Shown here: positions 53,750 to 61,907 of the stretch, piece by piece
Layout: the number at the start of each line of letters is the position of its first letter
Numbering within the stretch: position 1 is the stretch's first letter
Source: Amygdalobacter nucleatus
Lineage (GTDB): Bacteria; Bacillota; Clostridia; Saccharofermentanales; Fastidiosipilaceae
Direction: 5' to 3'
Assembly: GCF_029167365.1 (NCBI RefSeq)
Contig: NZ_JARFNM010000001.1
Span: forward strand, 1,046,001-1,110,000
DNA length: 64,000 nucleotides
Notes under the pieces: model-generated
What the model was told of the DNA's origin: nothing
Database searches by the model: none
The model's input: only the letters and a program-made list of their open reading frames with translations
Made by a program: the position numbers and the translations under genes

Positions 53750-53798
53750 TAAAAGCAGCCTGAGCGAATAAGGCAATCACCTATAGCTCAAGCTGCCG
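53750..53798 (-). terminator. terminator of fumC
   Basis: Minus strand GGCAGCTTGAGC, 20 nt loop, GCTCAGGCTGCT, then TTTTAT. One G-U in an otherwise paired stem. Confidence 0.75.
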
Positions 53799-53876
53799 TT
53801 AATCCTTACTATTATAGTCAACAAAAATTACTAATTTATTACCAACCCAAATAGCAAGCTTCTCCCCACACTGAAG

Positions 53877-55409
53877 TTAAATCTTTTCACCATGCGGATA
53901 ACTTAACTTCTTAGGATCCAATAAGGCATCGAATTCAGCCCTACTTAATAGTTTATGCTTATCGACAACTTCCCATAACGTCAAGCCTTCGTCGTTCGCT
54001 TCATTAGCCAACTTAGCAGCTTGTTTGTACCCTAACTTAGGACTTAAAGCTGTCACATTCATCAAAGAATTCTGGAAATTAGCTAACATCTTAGCTTTAT
54101 TTGCCTTGATGCCTTCCAAAAGATGTTCTTTAAAGCTATCAACAGCTTCTAACAACAAGCTTGCTGACTTTTCAAAATTATGAACGATAAGTGGCATAAA
54201 GACATTCAACTGGAACTGGCCCTGACTATTAGCAAAAGTGATTGCTTGGTTATTAGCCATAACTTGAATTGCCACCATAGTCAAAGCTTCAGCCTGTGTA
54301 GGATTGACTTTGCCAGGCATAATTGAACTACCTGGTTCATTAGCTGGAATTGTAATCTCACCATAACCCAAGCGTGGACCTGAGGCAAGGTAACGAATAT
54401 CATTCGCCATTTTGAACAAGTTACCAGCTAAAACAGCTAACGCGCCATGGCAAGCAGCTACGGCTGATTTACCGCTTAAAGCTGCAAACAAATTGACGTT
54501 TTTACGGAAAGCAAAGCTAGCAATTTTGGTCAAATCAGCATGCGCTACACTCAATGTCTGATTAACTTCATCTAAAACAGCCTCACTGAAATTATCTGGT
54601 GTATTTAAGCCTGTACCACAAGCTGTACCACCCAAAGCCACATTGAGTAATTGTTCGGCATTTTGAGCTAAAATTGTCCTACCCTCGATAACTAAATGCT
54701 GCCAGCCACTTAATTCTTGCGCAAATGACATTGGAACAGCGTCTTGTAAGTGCGTACGAGCTGACTTGAATGTCTCCATATTTTCTAAAATAAGTGGATC
54801 GAACGCCTTAATTAAACGATCTAAGCCCTGCTCTAGCTCAAGCACTTTAATGTAAGCAAGAATATGCATTGCCGTTGGGAATGTATCGTTAGATGACTGT
54901 GAGCAATTCACATGGTCATTTGGATGGACACGCAAGCTAGCTCTATTAAGAGTTTCTGTCACTTGATCAGTGCCAACTATAGATAAGACAGCAGCTTCAA
55001 GCTGTTCAGTATTAAGATTTTCGCCCTTAGCTTTAGCGTCATTTTGGGCAGTCAAAATAACTGTAGCCAAATTAGCTAAAACTTCATTGGCATTCATATT
55101 GCTCTGTGTACCACTACCTGTCTGCCAAACATGCAAAGGAAACTCAGCTTTAAATTCAGCAAAATTATGGAGGATCAATTTGCCAGCAATTTGAATAGCC
55201 TTACCAATTTCAGCTGGGATAAAATGCCGTTCTTCATTCACCTTGGCAGCTGATAATTTCAACAAAACTAAAGCTTTCATCACACCTAAAGGCATGATTT
55301 CCGTGCCAATTTGGAAATTGTGTAAACTTCTTGCTGTCTGTGCAGCATACAAGCGATTGGCTGGTACTTTCACCTCGCCCAAACTATCTTGTTCAATGCG
55401 ATACTGCAT
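53877..55409 (-). CDS. fumC: class II fumarate hydratase
   Basis: 510 residues; FumC is usually about 460. It interconverts fumarate and malate. The family signature GSSIMPGKVNPTQAEAL identifies fumarase rather than aspartase. HVWQTGSGTQSNMNANEVLAN and SQSSNDTFPTAMH are also typical. The extra length comes mainly from an insertion of about 38 residues between NEVLAN and VHPNDHVN. GGGAG precedes the ATG. It lies 60 nt after malic enzyme, separated by a terminator, and the two enzymes act on malate. Confidence 0.94.
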   Translation of the reverse strand: MQYRIEQDSLGEVKVPANRLYAAQTARSLHNFQIGTEIMPLGVMKALVLLKLSAAKVNEERHFIPAEIGKAIQIAGKLILHNFAEFKAEFPLHVWQTGSGTQSNMNANEVLANLATVILTAQNDAKAKGENLNTEQLEAAVLSIVGTDQVTETLNRASLRVHPNDHVNCSQSSNDTFPTAMHILAYIKVLELEQGLDRLIKAFDPLILENMETFKSARTHLQDAVPMSFAQELSGWQHLVIEGRTILAQNAEQLLNVALGGTACGTGLNTPDNFSEAVLDEVNQTLSVAHADLTKIASFAFRKNVNLFAALSGKSAVAACHGALAVLAGNLFKMANDIRYLASGPRLGYGEITIPANEPGSSIMPGKVNPTQAEALTMVAIQVMANNQAITFANSQGQFQLNVFMPLIVHNFEKSASLLLEAVDSFKEHLLEGIKANKAKMLANFQNSLMNVTALSPKLGYKQAAKLANEANDEGLTLWEVVDKHKLLSRAEFDALLDPKKLSYPHGEKI

Positions 55410-55427
55410 ATATCTCCCTCATTTCAA

Positions 55428-55457
55428 GCAAAAAAGCGCCGCATAAAGCGACGCTTA
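55428..55457 (-). terminator. terminator between malic enzyme and fumC
   Basis: Minus strand AAGCGTCGC, loop TTTAT, GCGGCGCTT, then TTTT. fumC starts about 20 nt downstream, leaving no room for a promoter, so partial read-through is likely. Confidence 0.8.
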
Positions 55458-55469
55458 AAATGTTAAATT

Positions 55470-56645
55470 TTACTTAATGCGATTAACGCCAGTCTTAATA
55501 GCAGCAGCCTTACAAGCATTAGCAACTGCATCTTTCACACGCTTATCAAAAGCTTCTGGCAAGATGTACTCTGGTCTTAATTCTTCGTCGCTAACTAAGT
55601 TAGCCAAAGCTAAAGCAGCTGCAATTTTCATCTCGACGTTAATCTCTATAGCTCGAACATCCAATGTACCACGGAAGATGCCTGGGAAAGCCAAAACGTT
55701 GTTGATTTGGTTTGGGAAATCGCTACGTCCAGTAGCAACTACCTTAGCACCAGCATGTAAAGCCTTGTCTGGCATAATCTCAGGAATTGGGTTAGCGCAA
55801 GCAAAGACGATAGCATCTTTGTTCATGCTCTTGACCATTTCTTCTGTTAAGCAATTAGGAGCTGAGACACCAACAAAGACATCAGCACCCTTGATAACAT
55901 CCTCTAGCTTGCCTTCTTCATGCTGTAAGTTAGTAATCTTAGCCATTTCAGTCTTGATTGGATTGAGTTTCTCACGGCCCTCATAGATAGCACCTGTCCT
56001 ATCGACCAAGATAACATTCTTGCAGCCATAGGAAAGCATAAGTTTCGTGATAGCAATGGCAGCTGCACCAGCGCCGTTCATAACAATCTTCAAGTCTCCT
56101 AAATTCTTGTGTACTAATTTGGCAGCATTGATCAAAGCAGCCAATGTAACAACAGCTGTACCGTGTTGGTCATCATGGAAAATAGGAATATCACAAACTT
56201 CTTTTAATTTCTGCTCGATATAGAAGCATTCTGGTGCCTTAATATCTTCTAGGTTGACACCACCGAAGCTACCTTGCAAGGATGCAATGATCTTGACAAT
56301 CTCATCAATGTCTTTGCTATTTACGCAAAGTGGAATTGCATCAACATCACCAAATGCCTTAAATAAAGCGGCCTTACCTTCCATAACTGGCATACCTGCA
56401 ACTGGGCCAATATCGCCCAAACCTAAAATAGCTGTACCGTTCGTAATAACAGCTACTGTGTTCCAACGGCGAGTATAGACGAAAGACAAATCAGGATCCT
56501 TCTCAATTTCAAGGCAAGGTGCAGCAACACCTGGAGTGTAAGCTAGAGCTAACGCTTCTGCAGAATCAAGTGGAGCACGTGTGGTAACCTCAATTTTACC
56601 AGCCCATTTTCTGTGCATCTCAAGTGCTTTTTGTTGATTATCCAT
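55470..56645 (-). CDS. malic enzyme, NAD(P)-dependent
   Basis: 391 residues, the short bacterial form. It decarboxylates malate to pyruvate with reduction of NAD(P). YTPGVAAPCLEI, GTAILGLGDIGPVAGMPVMEGK and FHDDQHGTAVVTLAAL are family signatures, and the Rossmann segment IVMNGAGAAAIAITKL binds the cofactor. I choose the ATG at 56645 with AAGGAGAAGAG upstream; the open frame reaches 39 codons further but crosses the putative promoter. Upstream of fumC, suggesting a fumarate-malate-pyruvate branch. Confidence 0.93.
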   Translation of the reverse strand: MDNQQKALEMHRKWAGKIEVTTRAPLDSAEALALAYTPGVAAPCLEIEKDPDLSFVYTRRWNTVAVITNGTAILGLGDIGPVAGMPVMEGKAALFKAFGDVDAIPLCVNSKDIDEIVKIIASLQGSFGGVNLEDIKAPECFYIEQKLKEVCDIPIFHDDQHGTAVVTLAALINAAKLVHKNLGDLKIVMNGAGAAAIAITKLMLSYGCKNVILVDRTGAIYEGREKLNPIKTEMAKITNLQHEEGKLEDVIKGADVFVGVSAPNCLTEEMVKSMNKDAIVFACANPIPEIMPDKALHAGAKVVATGRSDFPNQINNVLAFPGIFRGTLDVRAIEINVEMKIAAALALANLVSDEELRPEYILPEAFDKRVKDAVANACKAAAIKTGVNRIK

Positions 56646-56688
56646 AAAAAACTCTTCTCCTTTACAGGTTCTTTTCATCAATACGCTG

Positions 56689-56746
56689 ATTATAACACTA
56701 ACTAAGCGAAAACGAGATGCGTAAATGACCCATCTCGTTAGTGTTT
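56689..56746 (-). promoter_or_regulatory. -10 box and bulged dyad upstream of malic enzyme
   Basis: The 332 nt between malic enzyme and tRNA-Gly has no gene. It holds a perfect TATAAT on the minus strand (56694-56689) directly joined to a long dyad (56694-56745) with AACACTAACGAGATG on one side and the same bases split by a nine-base bulge on the other. No clear -35 and no T-run follow, so it may be an operator. The stretch 56747-56937 shows nothing I can name. Confidence 0.4.
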
Positions 56747-56937
56747 GTAATTTCTTAACCAATGTTTAATGGCTTGCTTAAGAAGCTAATAAAAGACTGA
56801 TTAAGTTATGATATTTAAAACCCAATCAAATTAGCTTGTTAGTTTATGCTATTAAGTTGTATTAAATCAGGGCTTTTAAGTTGCTTTGAATGAGCAAATT
56901 GCAAAAGCGTAAGCGCTCAGCTTTAACTTCTCTCATT

Positions 56938-56966
56938 TTGCCAAATACGGACATTTACTTTATAAT
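56938..56966 (+). promoter_or_regulatory. promoter of tRNA-Gly
   Basis: TTGCCA (56938-56943), 17 nt, TATAAT (56961-56966), 11 nt before the tRNA. Confidence 0.75.
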
Positions 56967-56977
56967 TAGTGTTAGTT

Positions 56978-57048
56978 GCAGGTGTAGTTCAATGGTAGAA
57001 CTTCAGCTTCCCAAGCTGACCACGGGGGTTCGATTCCCCTCACTTGCT
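56978..57048 (+). tRNA. tRNA-Gly (CCC)
   Basis: 71 nt cloverleaf: acceptor GCAGGTG with CACTTGC, anticodon stem TCAGC/GCTGA around loop TTCCCAA. The anticodon CCC reads GGG. No CCA encoded. Confidence 0.95.
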
Positions 57049-57052
57049 TATA

Positions 57053-57077
57053 AGCTCCGTTAAGCGGAGCTCTTTTT
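57053..57077 (+). terminator. terminator after tRNA-Gly
   Basis: AGCTCCG, loop, CGGAGCT, then CTTTTT, five nt past the tRNA. Confidence 0.88.
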
Positions 57078-57102
57078 AGTTAAAGAAAAGAAGAAAGACA
57101 CC

Positions 57103-58230
57103 ATGATTTATTTAGATAATGCCGCTTCGACCAAAATGTGCCAACCAGCTTTGGAAGCACTTGTGTATTGGGGCGAAAATTGCCTCAATCCTTCTGCTGC
57201 CTATAATGCCGCTAATCCTAGCCGTGATATTGTATTTCAGACACGGGAACTCATTGCCAAAGAGCTAAATTGTACCGATTCTGAAATTTACTTCACCTCA
57301 GGCGGTAGCGAAAGTGATAACTGGGCTTTTCATACAGCTACAGATGCTTTGAGCCAGTTTGGCAAACATATCATTGTCAGTGCTATCGAACATCCAGCTG
57401 TCATGGAATGTGCTAAATACTACGGCCGTAAGGGATTTGACATTGATTTTTTGCCTGTCGATAAAGATGGCATTGTCAAACTAGATGAGCTAAAGAAATT
57501 GCTGCGTGATGACACAATCTTAGTTTCAGTTATGACGGCTAATAACGAAGTGGGCAGTCTGCAACCAATTCAAGCCATTGGTGAATTATTGAAAGATAGG
57601 CTAACACTGTTCCATACAGATGCCGTCCAAGCTTTCATGCACGAAAAAATCAATGTCAAAGCTTGTCATGTCGACCTTCTCAGCCTCTCTGGCCACAAAT
57701 TTAACGGTCCTAAGGGCATCGGCGCCATGTATATAAATGAAGATAAACGCGATAAATACAACTTACCTGCCTTAATTTTGGGAGGTAGCCAAGAACGTGA
57801 AAGACGCGCTGGCACAGTTGCTGTACCTCTAATTGCTGCTATGGGCGAAGCAATTAAATTCCATCAAGCTCATTACACTGAATTTAGGACTAAAATCACA
57901 GACTTGCAACAGTATTTCATGCAAGAATTAAAACGTAATTTCCCAAATTGCCAAATTAATGGTAGCTTGACACATCGCTTATGCAACAATGTCAATGTTT
58001 GCTTGCCTCATTTGGCTGGAGAGGAAGCTTTGATCATGTTAGACTTTGCCGAAATTTTGGCCTCACATGGTTCAGCCTGCGCCTCTGGCTCCTTAGACCC
58101 AAGCCCTGTTTTACTAGCTATGGGCAAAAGCGTAGAAGAAGCAAGTAGTTCTCTTCGCTTCACCCTCGGCTATGAAAACACCAAGACAGAAATTGCTGAA
58201 ACAATCAAAGTATTACTGAATTTAGCCTGA
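57103..58230 (+). CDS. cysteine desulfurase (IscS/NifS family)
   Basis: 375 residues. This PLP enzyme takes sulfur from cysteine. The opening MIYLDNAASTKM, the TSGGSESDN segment, the PLP lysine in SLSGHKFNGPKGIGAMY and the catalytic Cys in HGSACASGSLDP are all present. The short catalytic-loop form fits a dedicated sulfur donor. It lies 20 nt before mnmA, so it probably supplies sulfur for tRNA thiolation. No iscU or sufBCD is nearby. The ribosome site is a weak purine run. Confidence 0.94.
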   Translation: MIYLDNAASTKMCQPALEALVYWGENCLNPSAAYNAANPSRDIVFQTRELIAKELNCTDSEIYFTSGGSESDNWAFHTATDALSQFGKHIIVSAIEHPAVMECAKYYGRKGFDIDFLPVDKDGIVKLDELKKLLRDDTILVSVMTANNEVGSLQPIQAIGELLKDRLTLFHTDAVQAFMHEKINVKACHVDLLSLSGHKFNGPKGIGAMYINEDKRDKYNLPALILGGSQERERRAGTVAVPLIAAMGEAIKFHQAHYTEFRTKITDLQQYFMQELKRNFPNCQINGSLTHRLCNNVNVCLPHLAGEEALIMLDFAEILASHGSACASGSLDPSPVLLAMGKSVEEASSSLRFTLGYENTKTEIAETIKVLLNLA

Positions 58231-58250
58231 ATAAACTAATAAGGAATTAA

Positions 58251-59417
58251 ATGAACGAACTTAACATGCTTAACTCACAATCTGAAGCAGCAGCTAACTT
58301 GCTCTGGCAAGCAGCTGAGTTTAACCCTTCCATCCAGAAAGTAGTTGTCGGCATGTCAGGTGGTATTGACTCTACAGCCGTTGCTTATATCTTGAAGCAA
58401 AATCATTATGATGTAATTGGCATCAGCATGAAGCTCTGGCAAGAAAAAGGCAAAGATGAACTCTCTAGTCATGGCGGTTGTTGCGATTTGGACGCACTTT
58501 CAGATGCTAGACGTGCTTGTATCCAAATGCAAGTGCCTTTTTACGTCATGAACTTCAAGCAAACTTTTGAAAAAGAAGTTGTCGATTATTTCGTAAGAGA
58601 ATATCAAGCTGGTCGCACCCCTAACCCTTGCATCATCTGCAACCAAAAACTGAAATGGGAAGGGCTTTTACAGCGTAGCAAGATGATAGGCGCCCAAGCT
58701 ATTGCAACTGGCCACTATGCCAGAATCAAGCAGCTGCCTAATGGTCGCTTAACTATTCAAAAAGCCCTCTATTTAGAGAAAGATCAGTCCTATGTCTTGT
58801 ATAGCTTAAGCCAAGAGAATTTAGCTCGGACTTTGTTTCCTTTAGGCAATTACAAGAAAAAAGACGTCCGTGCCATGATGGCTGATGCTGGTTTCACTCG
58901 TATTTCACGCAAAAAAGATAGTGAAGATATTTGTTTCGTCACAGAAGGCACCCATGCCGACTTCATCGCCGGACGTAGTCACAAAAAGCCTAAAACTGGT
59001 AATTTTGTCGATAAGCAAGGCCATATCCTAGGCACGCACAAAGGCATCACCAACTATACAGTCGGCCAGCGCCGTGGCCTCAGCATCGCTTTGGGCTACC
59101 GTGCCTATGTCCTTGAATTACGGCCTTTCACTAATGAGGTTGTTTTGGGCACCTATGAAGAAAGTCTGAAATCTGTTTTTCGCACAGATTTGTGCAAATT
59201 CATGGCGGTTGAAAAATTGACCGATCCTATCACCTGTAATGTCAAAATTCGCTATAATCAAAAGCCTGTCGAAGCAAAAGTCATCCCTATGAACGATATT
59301 CAATGCGAAATTCGTTTAAGTCAAGCTGTATCAGGTATAGCCCCAGGCCAGTCAGCTGTCTTTTACATAGATGACTATATTTTAGGTGGCGGCATTATCA
59401 CAGAAATTTTAGAATAA
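58251..59417 (+). CDS. mnmA: tRNA-specific 2-thiouridylase MnmA
   Basis: 388 residues. MnmA makes 2-thiouridine at position 34 of tRNA-Glu, -Gln and -Lys. The PP-loop is GMSGGIDSTA (about 34-43). The catalytic Cys pair lies in TPNPCIICN and in DSEDICFV. GHYARI and YTVGQRRGL are conserved. About 25 extra residues precede the PP-loop domain compared with the usual start, but AAGGAATTAA at the first ATG supports this start. It forms an operon with the cysteine desulfurase. Confidence 0.96.
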   Translation: MNELNMLNSQSEAAANLLWQAAEFNPSIQKVVVGMSGGIDSTAVAYILKQNHYDVIGISMKLWQEKGKDELSSHGGCCDLDALSDARRACIQMQVPFYVMNFKQTFEKEVVDYFVREYQAGRTPNPCIICNQKLKWEGLLQRSKMIGAQAIATGHYARIKQLPNGRLTIQKALYLEKDQSYVLYSLSQENLARTLFPLGNYKKKDVRAMMADAGFTRISRKKDSEDICFVTEGTHADFIAGRSHKKPKTGNFVDKQGHILGTHKGITNYTVGQRRGLSIALGYRAYVLELRPFTNEVVLGTYEESLKSVFRTDLCKFMAVEKLTDPITCNVKIRYNQKPVEAKVIPMNDIQCEIRLSQAVSGIAPGQSAVFYIDDYILGGGIITEILE

Positions 59418-59446
59418 ATCAATAGACTTTAAGATAAGTTAAAGCA

Positions 59447-59941
59447 CTAAAAGCAGCTCAGTAAGGAGCTTACACCATAAGTTAGCATATAGATGAACAG
59501 TGTACCCAACGCATTACCTAAAACTATCAAAAGTAAAGATGGTAAATATTTGAGATGTAAAAGGCTTGCTACCAAAGATCCACTCCAAACGCCAGTGCCG
59601 GGAATTGGCAATGCGACAAAGGCAAACAAACCCAGATAACCGTAGCGGTCAATTAAATCACGTTTAGCATAAATCTTCTCTTCAAGTTTGTTAGCAAAAT
59701 CAACTGTCTTAGGCCAAGTGCGTAATAATTTAAGGAAATAAGTAAAGCCGATTAAAATAAACGGCACTGGCAGCATCGAACCCCAATAAGCCCAAAAGGT
59801 ACTCTCCCACACTCTAAGTCCAGCAATTGCACCCAAAGGAATAGAGCCTTTCACCTCGATAAATGGGCAACAGGCAATCACAAACACTGCTATATTTAAC
59901 GGTACATAAGTCTTAATAAAGCTAAAAAATTGATTAAACAT
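59447..59941 (-). CDS. COG2426-type small membrane protein
   Basis: 164 residues with four hydrophobic segments. CPFIEVKGSIPLGAIAG and LPIPGTGVWSGSLVASLLHL match the COG2426 family, annotated as putative small multidrug export proteins without firm evidence. A perfect TATAAT ends seven nt before the ATG and there is no ribosome site, so the mRNA may be leaderless. Convergent with mnmA. Confidence 0.82.
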   Translation of the reverse strand: MFNQFFSFIKTYVPLNIAVFVIACCPFIEVKGSIPLGAIAGLRVWESTFWAYWGSMLPVPFILIGFTYFLKLLRTWPKTVDFANKLEEKIYAKRDLIDRYGYLGLFAFVALPIPGTGVWSGSLVASLLHLKYLPSLLLIVLGNALGTLFIYMLTYGVSSLLSCF

Positions 59942-59948
59942 GTGTTCT

Positions 59949-59954
59949 ATTATA
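59949..59954 (-). promoter_or_regulatory. -10 box giving a possibly leaderless mRNA
   Basis: Minus strand TATAAT with seven nt to the ATG of the COG2426-type gene, which would put transcription start at or next to the start codon. The -35 is not clear. Confidence 0.4.
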
Positions 59955-60040
59955 GCCTATGCCAAACTATAACGGTATGTAATAAATTAATATTTACTAA
60001 ATTTTCGTACACAACTTCGAATGAAACTTTGCATAAAAGC

Positions 60041-60075
60041 TAAAAAGCACTGTGAGCTAAATCCCACAGTGCTTC
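60041..60075 (-). terminator. terminator of the tRNA operon
   Basis: Minus strand AAGCACTGTG, loop, CACAGTGCTT, then TTT, eight nt past tRNA-fMet. Confidence 0.85.
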
Positions 60076-60082
60076 AAAATAA

Positions 60083-60155
60083 TTGCGGAGGCAGGACTCG
60101 AACCTACGACCTCCGGGTTATGAGCCCGACAAGCTACCAACTGCTCTACTCCGCG
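60083..60155 (-). tRNA. initiator tRNA-fMet (CAT)
   Basis: 73 nt. Starts CGCGGAG and ends CTCCGCAA, giving the unpaired first C against A that marks initiators. The anticodon stem has GGG opposite CCC around loop CTCATAA. No CCA encoded. Confidence 0.93.
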
Positions 60156-60160
60156 ATGTA

Positions 60161-60243
60161 TGCTCATGACCGGACTCGAACCGGTATGGCTGTTAACCCA
60201 CGGATTTTAAGTCCGTTACGTCTACCTATTTCGTCACATGAGC
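60161..60243 (-). tRNA. tRNA-Leu (TAA)
   Basis: 83 nt class II tRNA. Acceptor GCTCATG with CATGAGC, anticodon loop CTTAAAA, and a long variable arm GGGTTAACAGCC. Reads TTA. No CCA encoded. Confidence 0.94.
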
Positions 60244-60275
60244 AAGTCATATACTATTGTCAATTGCAACCTGTA

Positions 60276-60348
<73 letters not shown>

Positions 60349-60362
60349 GAATTGCATCACAA

Positions 60363-60391
60363 ATTATAGCAAGTAGCTCAGGAATTGTCAA
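60363..60391 (-). promoter_or_regulatory. consensus promoter of the tRNA operon
   Basis: Minus strand TTGACA (60391-60386), 17 nt, TATAAT (60368-60363). Both hexamers and spacing are consensus. The remaining bases to 60579 contain nothing I can name. Confidence 0.88.
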
Positions 60392-60579
60392 ATTGCACCA
60401 AGCCATGTGACTTGTAAACTTAATTGATAAGTAAATTCTAACACGTTTACAGGGAAATTCAACTTTTAATTACAATATTGCTTAAAACATATACTTCGCT
60501 CAAACTTCTGAACTCATTAAAAATCTGCTTAAAATGAGCTAGCTAAATAAATATAAGCAACTTCCTAGCTTCCAGACAT

Positions 60580-61347
60580 TCAATTACAAGTAAGACGCGC
60601 TCTTATCTGTTTTAATTTTTTGTCTTTAATCCCTTTGACACGCAAAAGATCCTCTAACTTTAAGAAATTACCCTGTTCCATTCGATAGTTTATGATGGTT
60701 TTGGCTAATTTAGGCCCAATTTTGGGCACTTTGGCAAGTTCTTCCTCACTACAACTATTAATATTCACTAAATATTCTGCCTGCTCATCATTCGCCAAAG
60801 AGGTTGTATTAAGATCTAACCTGGCTTTAGCGGTCAATGACTTAGTGTAGTTTGCTGGCAAAACATTAATTATGCCTGGTTTCACCAAACTAAAATCGTG
60901 GCTCTGTTCCAAACTTGCTAATTCTTTGAAACTTGGTATGCGATAAAGTTCCTTGTCCTTAAGTGGCATGGCCAAATTAAGATATTCAACGGCTGCTTCT
61001 TCCGTACACCCGCCAGCTTTGGCAATAAGTTCAGCCAAATTAGCATTAGCTGTTAGTTTATAAATTCCAGCTTGCTTAACTTCGCCTTTCAAATCCACCT
61101 GAATCATGGCTTGTTCATGTCTAGCTCTCATCGTCTGCTTATCTCTAAGATTAAGCGAACTATCTGGAACTAGTTTACTTTCACTTGGTGCAATTGCAAG
61201 TTCATTAATTTCACTTGGCAAAACAAGTTTAGGAACAATTTCCGCTTGCCTAGTACTTAAACGATATATCGCTAGTAGCAAAATGAGCAAAATAACTGTA
61301 ATACCAATAAAAAAGTAACTTCGATGCTGTAAATAAAAGCGTTTCAT
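60580..61347 (-). CDS. comEA: ComEA-type DNA receptor
   Basis: 255 residues. ComEA is the membrane-anchored receptor that binds incoming double-stranded DNA during transformation. A single N-terminal transmembrane helix (SYFFIGITVILLILLLAIY) is followed by an SLBB domain (VDLKGEVKQAGIYKL) and a C-terminal helix-hairpin-helix pair (VNINSCSEEELAKVPKIG, then LLRVKGIKDKKLKQIR). I choose the ATG at 61347, six nt after GGAGG; four upstream codons would overlap that site. comEC lies 51 kb away rather than next door. An element shared with comEC lies 71 nt upstream. Confidence 0.93.
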   Translation of the reverse strand: MKRFYLQHRSYFFIGITVILLILLLAIYRLSTRQAEIVPKLVLPSEINELAIAPSESKLVPDSSLNLRDKQTMRARHEQAMIQVDLKGEVKQAGIYKLTANANLAELIAKAGGCTEEAAVEYLNLAMPLKDKELYRIPSFKELASLEQSHDFSLVKPGIINVLPANYTKSLTAKARLDLNTTSLANDEQAEYLVNINSCSEEELAKVPKIGPKLAKTIINYRMEQGNFLKLEDLLRVKGIKDKKLKQIRARLTCN

Positions 61348-61394
61348 ATTTGCCTCCAACTTCCTATCTGCTATTTAGTCTAAAGCTAGATCAC

Positions 61395-61442
61395 ACGAAT
61401 TTTTTCAGAATTTTCCAGCAAAAATTCGTAAATTCAAACTTA
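61395..61442 (-). promoter_or_regulatory. candidate competence element upstream of comEA
   Basis: 61419-61442 matches the comEC upstream element over 24 of 25 positions. In addition, ACGAATTTTT (61395-61404) and AAAAATTCGT (61420-61429) form a perfect ten-base inverted repeat, so the core occurs twice, in opposite orientations, before comEA. Confidence 0.45.
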
Positions 61443-61456
61443 GAGCCAGATACCCA

Positions 61457-61518
61457 AAAGCCAATCCAATGAGGCATAAAAAGAGCCAATTAAGCGAGGC
61501 ATAAAAAACAGCCAATTC
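61457..61518. repeat. short degenerate tandem repeat
   Basis: GAGGCATAAAAAGAGCCAATT (in two parts: GAGGCATAAAAA and AGCCAATT) occurs at 61471-61491 and again, with small changes, at 61496-61517, a 25 nt period. A partial unit, AAAAGCCAAT, precedes it. The last copy runs into the rsfS terminator. Confidence 0.6.
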
Positions 61519-61532
61519 TAAGAACTGACTGT
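61502..61532 (-). terminator. terminator of the prfB-nadD-rsfS unit
   Basis: Minus strand ACAGTCAGTTC, loop TTA, GAATTGGCTGT, then TTTTT. Confidence 0.82.
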
Positions 61533-61560
61533 CTCATCTAATACAAACAATGCAAATTAA

Positions 61561-61905
61561 TTACTCAGCATGAACTTGACTAGGTCTTGTCTGCCAAAGC
61601 TTATCCAAATTGTAGAAGCTACGTTCTTCTTTATGGAAAATATGGACAATAACTGTATCGAAATCAAGTAAAATCCATCTTCTACTATCTAAGCCCTCTT
61701 TGGTTCTAGCAAAGATGCCTTGCTTAGCTAATTCTTCTTCAAGTAAGTTAGATAAGCCCTGAGCTTGTTGTTCTGAATTTGCCGAAGCTATTACAAAGTA
61801 ATCGCAAAGACTGCTCTTATTCTGTAAGTCTAACAGATCAACATCCATTGCCTTGTAATCGCTCAAAGTTTGCTGAATCAATTTTGCTAAATCAGCTGCT
61901 GTCAT
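61561..61905 (-). CDS. rsfS: ribosomal silencing factor RsfS
   Basis: 114 residues, standard length. RsfS binds L14 and blocks subunit joining in starved cells. Family features are MDVDLLDLQNKSSLCDYFVI, then RRWILLDFDTVIVHIF. GGAGAGG precedes the ATG. It follows the NadD-YqeK fusion by two nt; nadD-yqeK-rsfS is a standard Firmicutes order. Confidence 0.96.
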   Translation of the reverse strand: MTAADLAKLIQQTLSDYKAMDVDLLDLQNKSSLCDYFVIASANSEQQAQGLSNLLEEELAKQGIFARTKEGLDSRRWILLDFDTVIVHIFHKEERSFYNLDKLWQTRPSQVHAE

Positions 61906-61907
61906 TA

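Noticed and set aside
55477-55986. Plus-strand open frame of 169 codons
   Set aside because: Antisense shadow of malic enzyme; Ser/Ala/Lys-rich composition reflects the codon use of the opposite strand.
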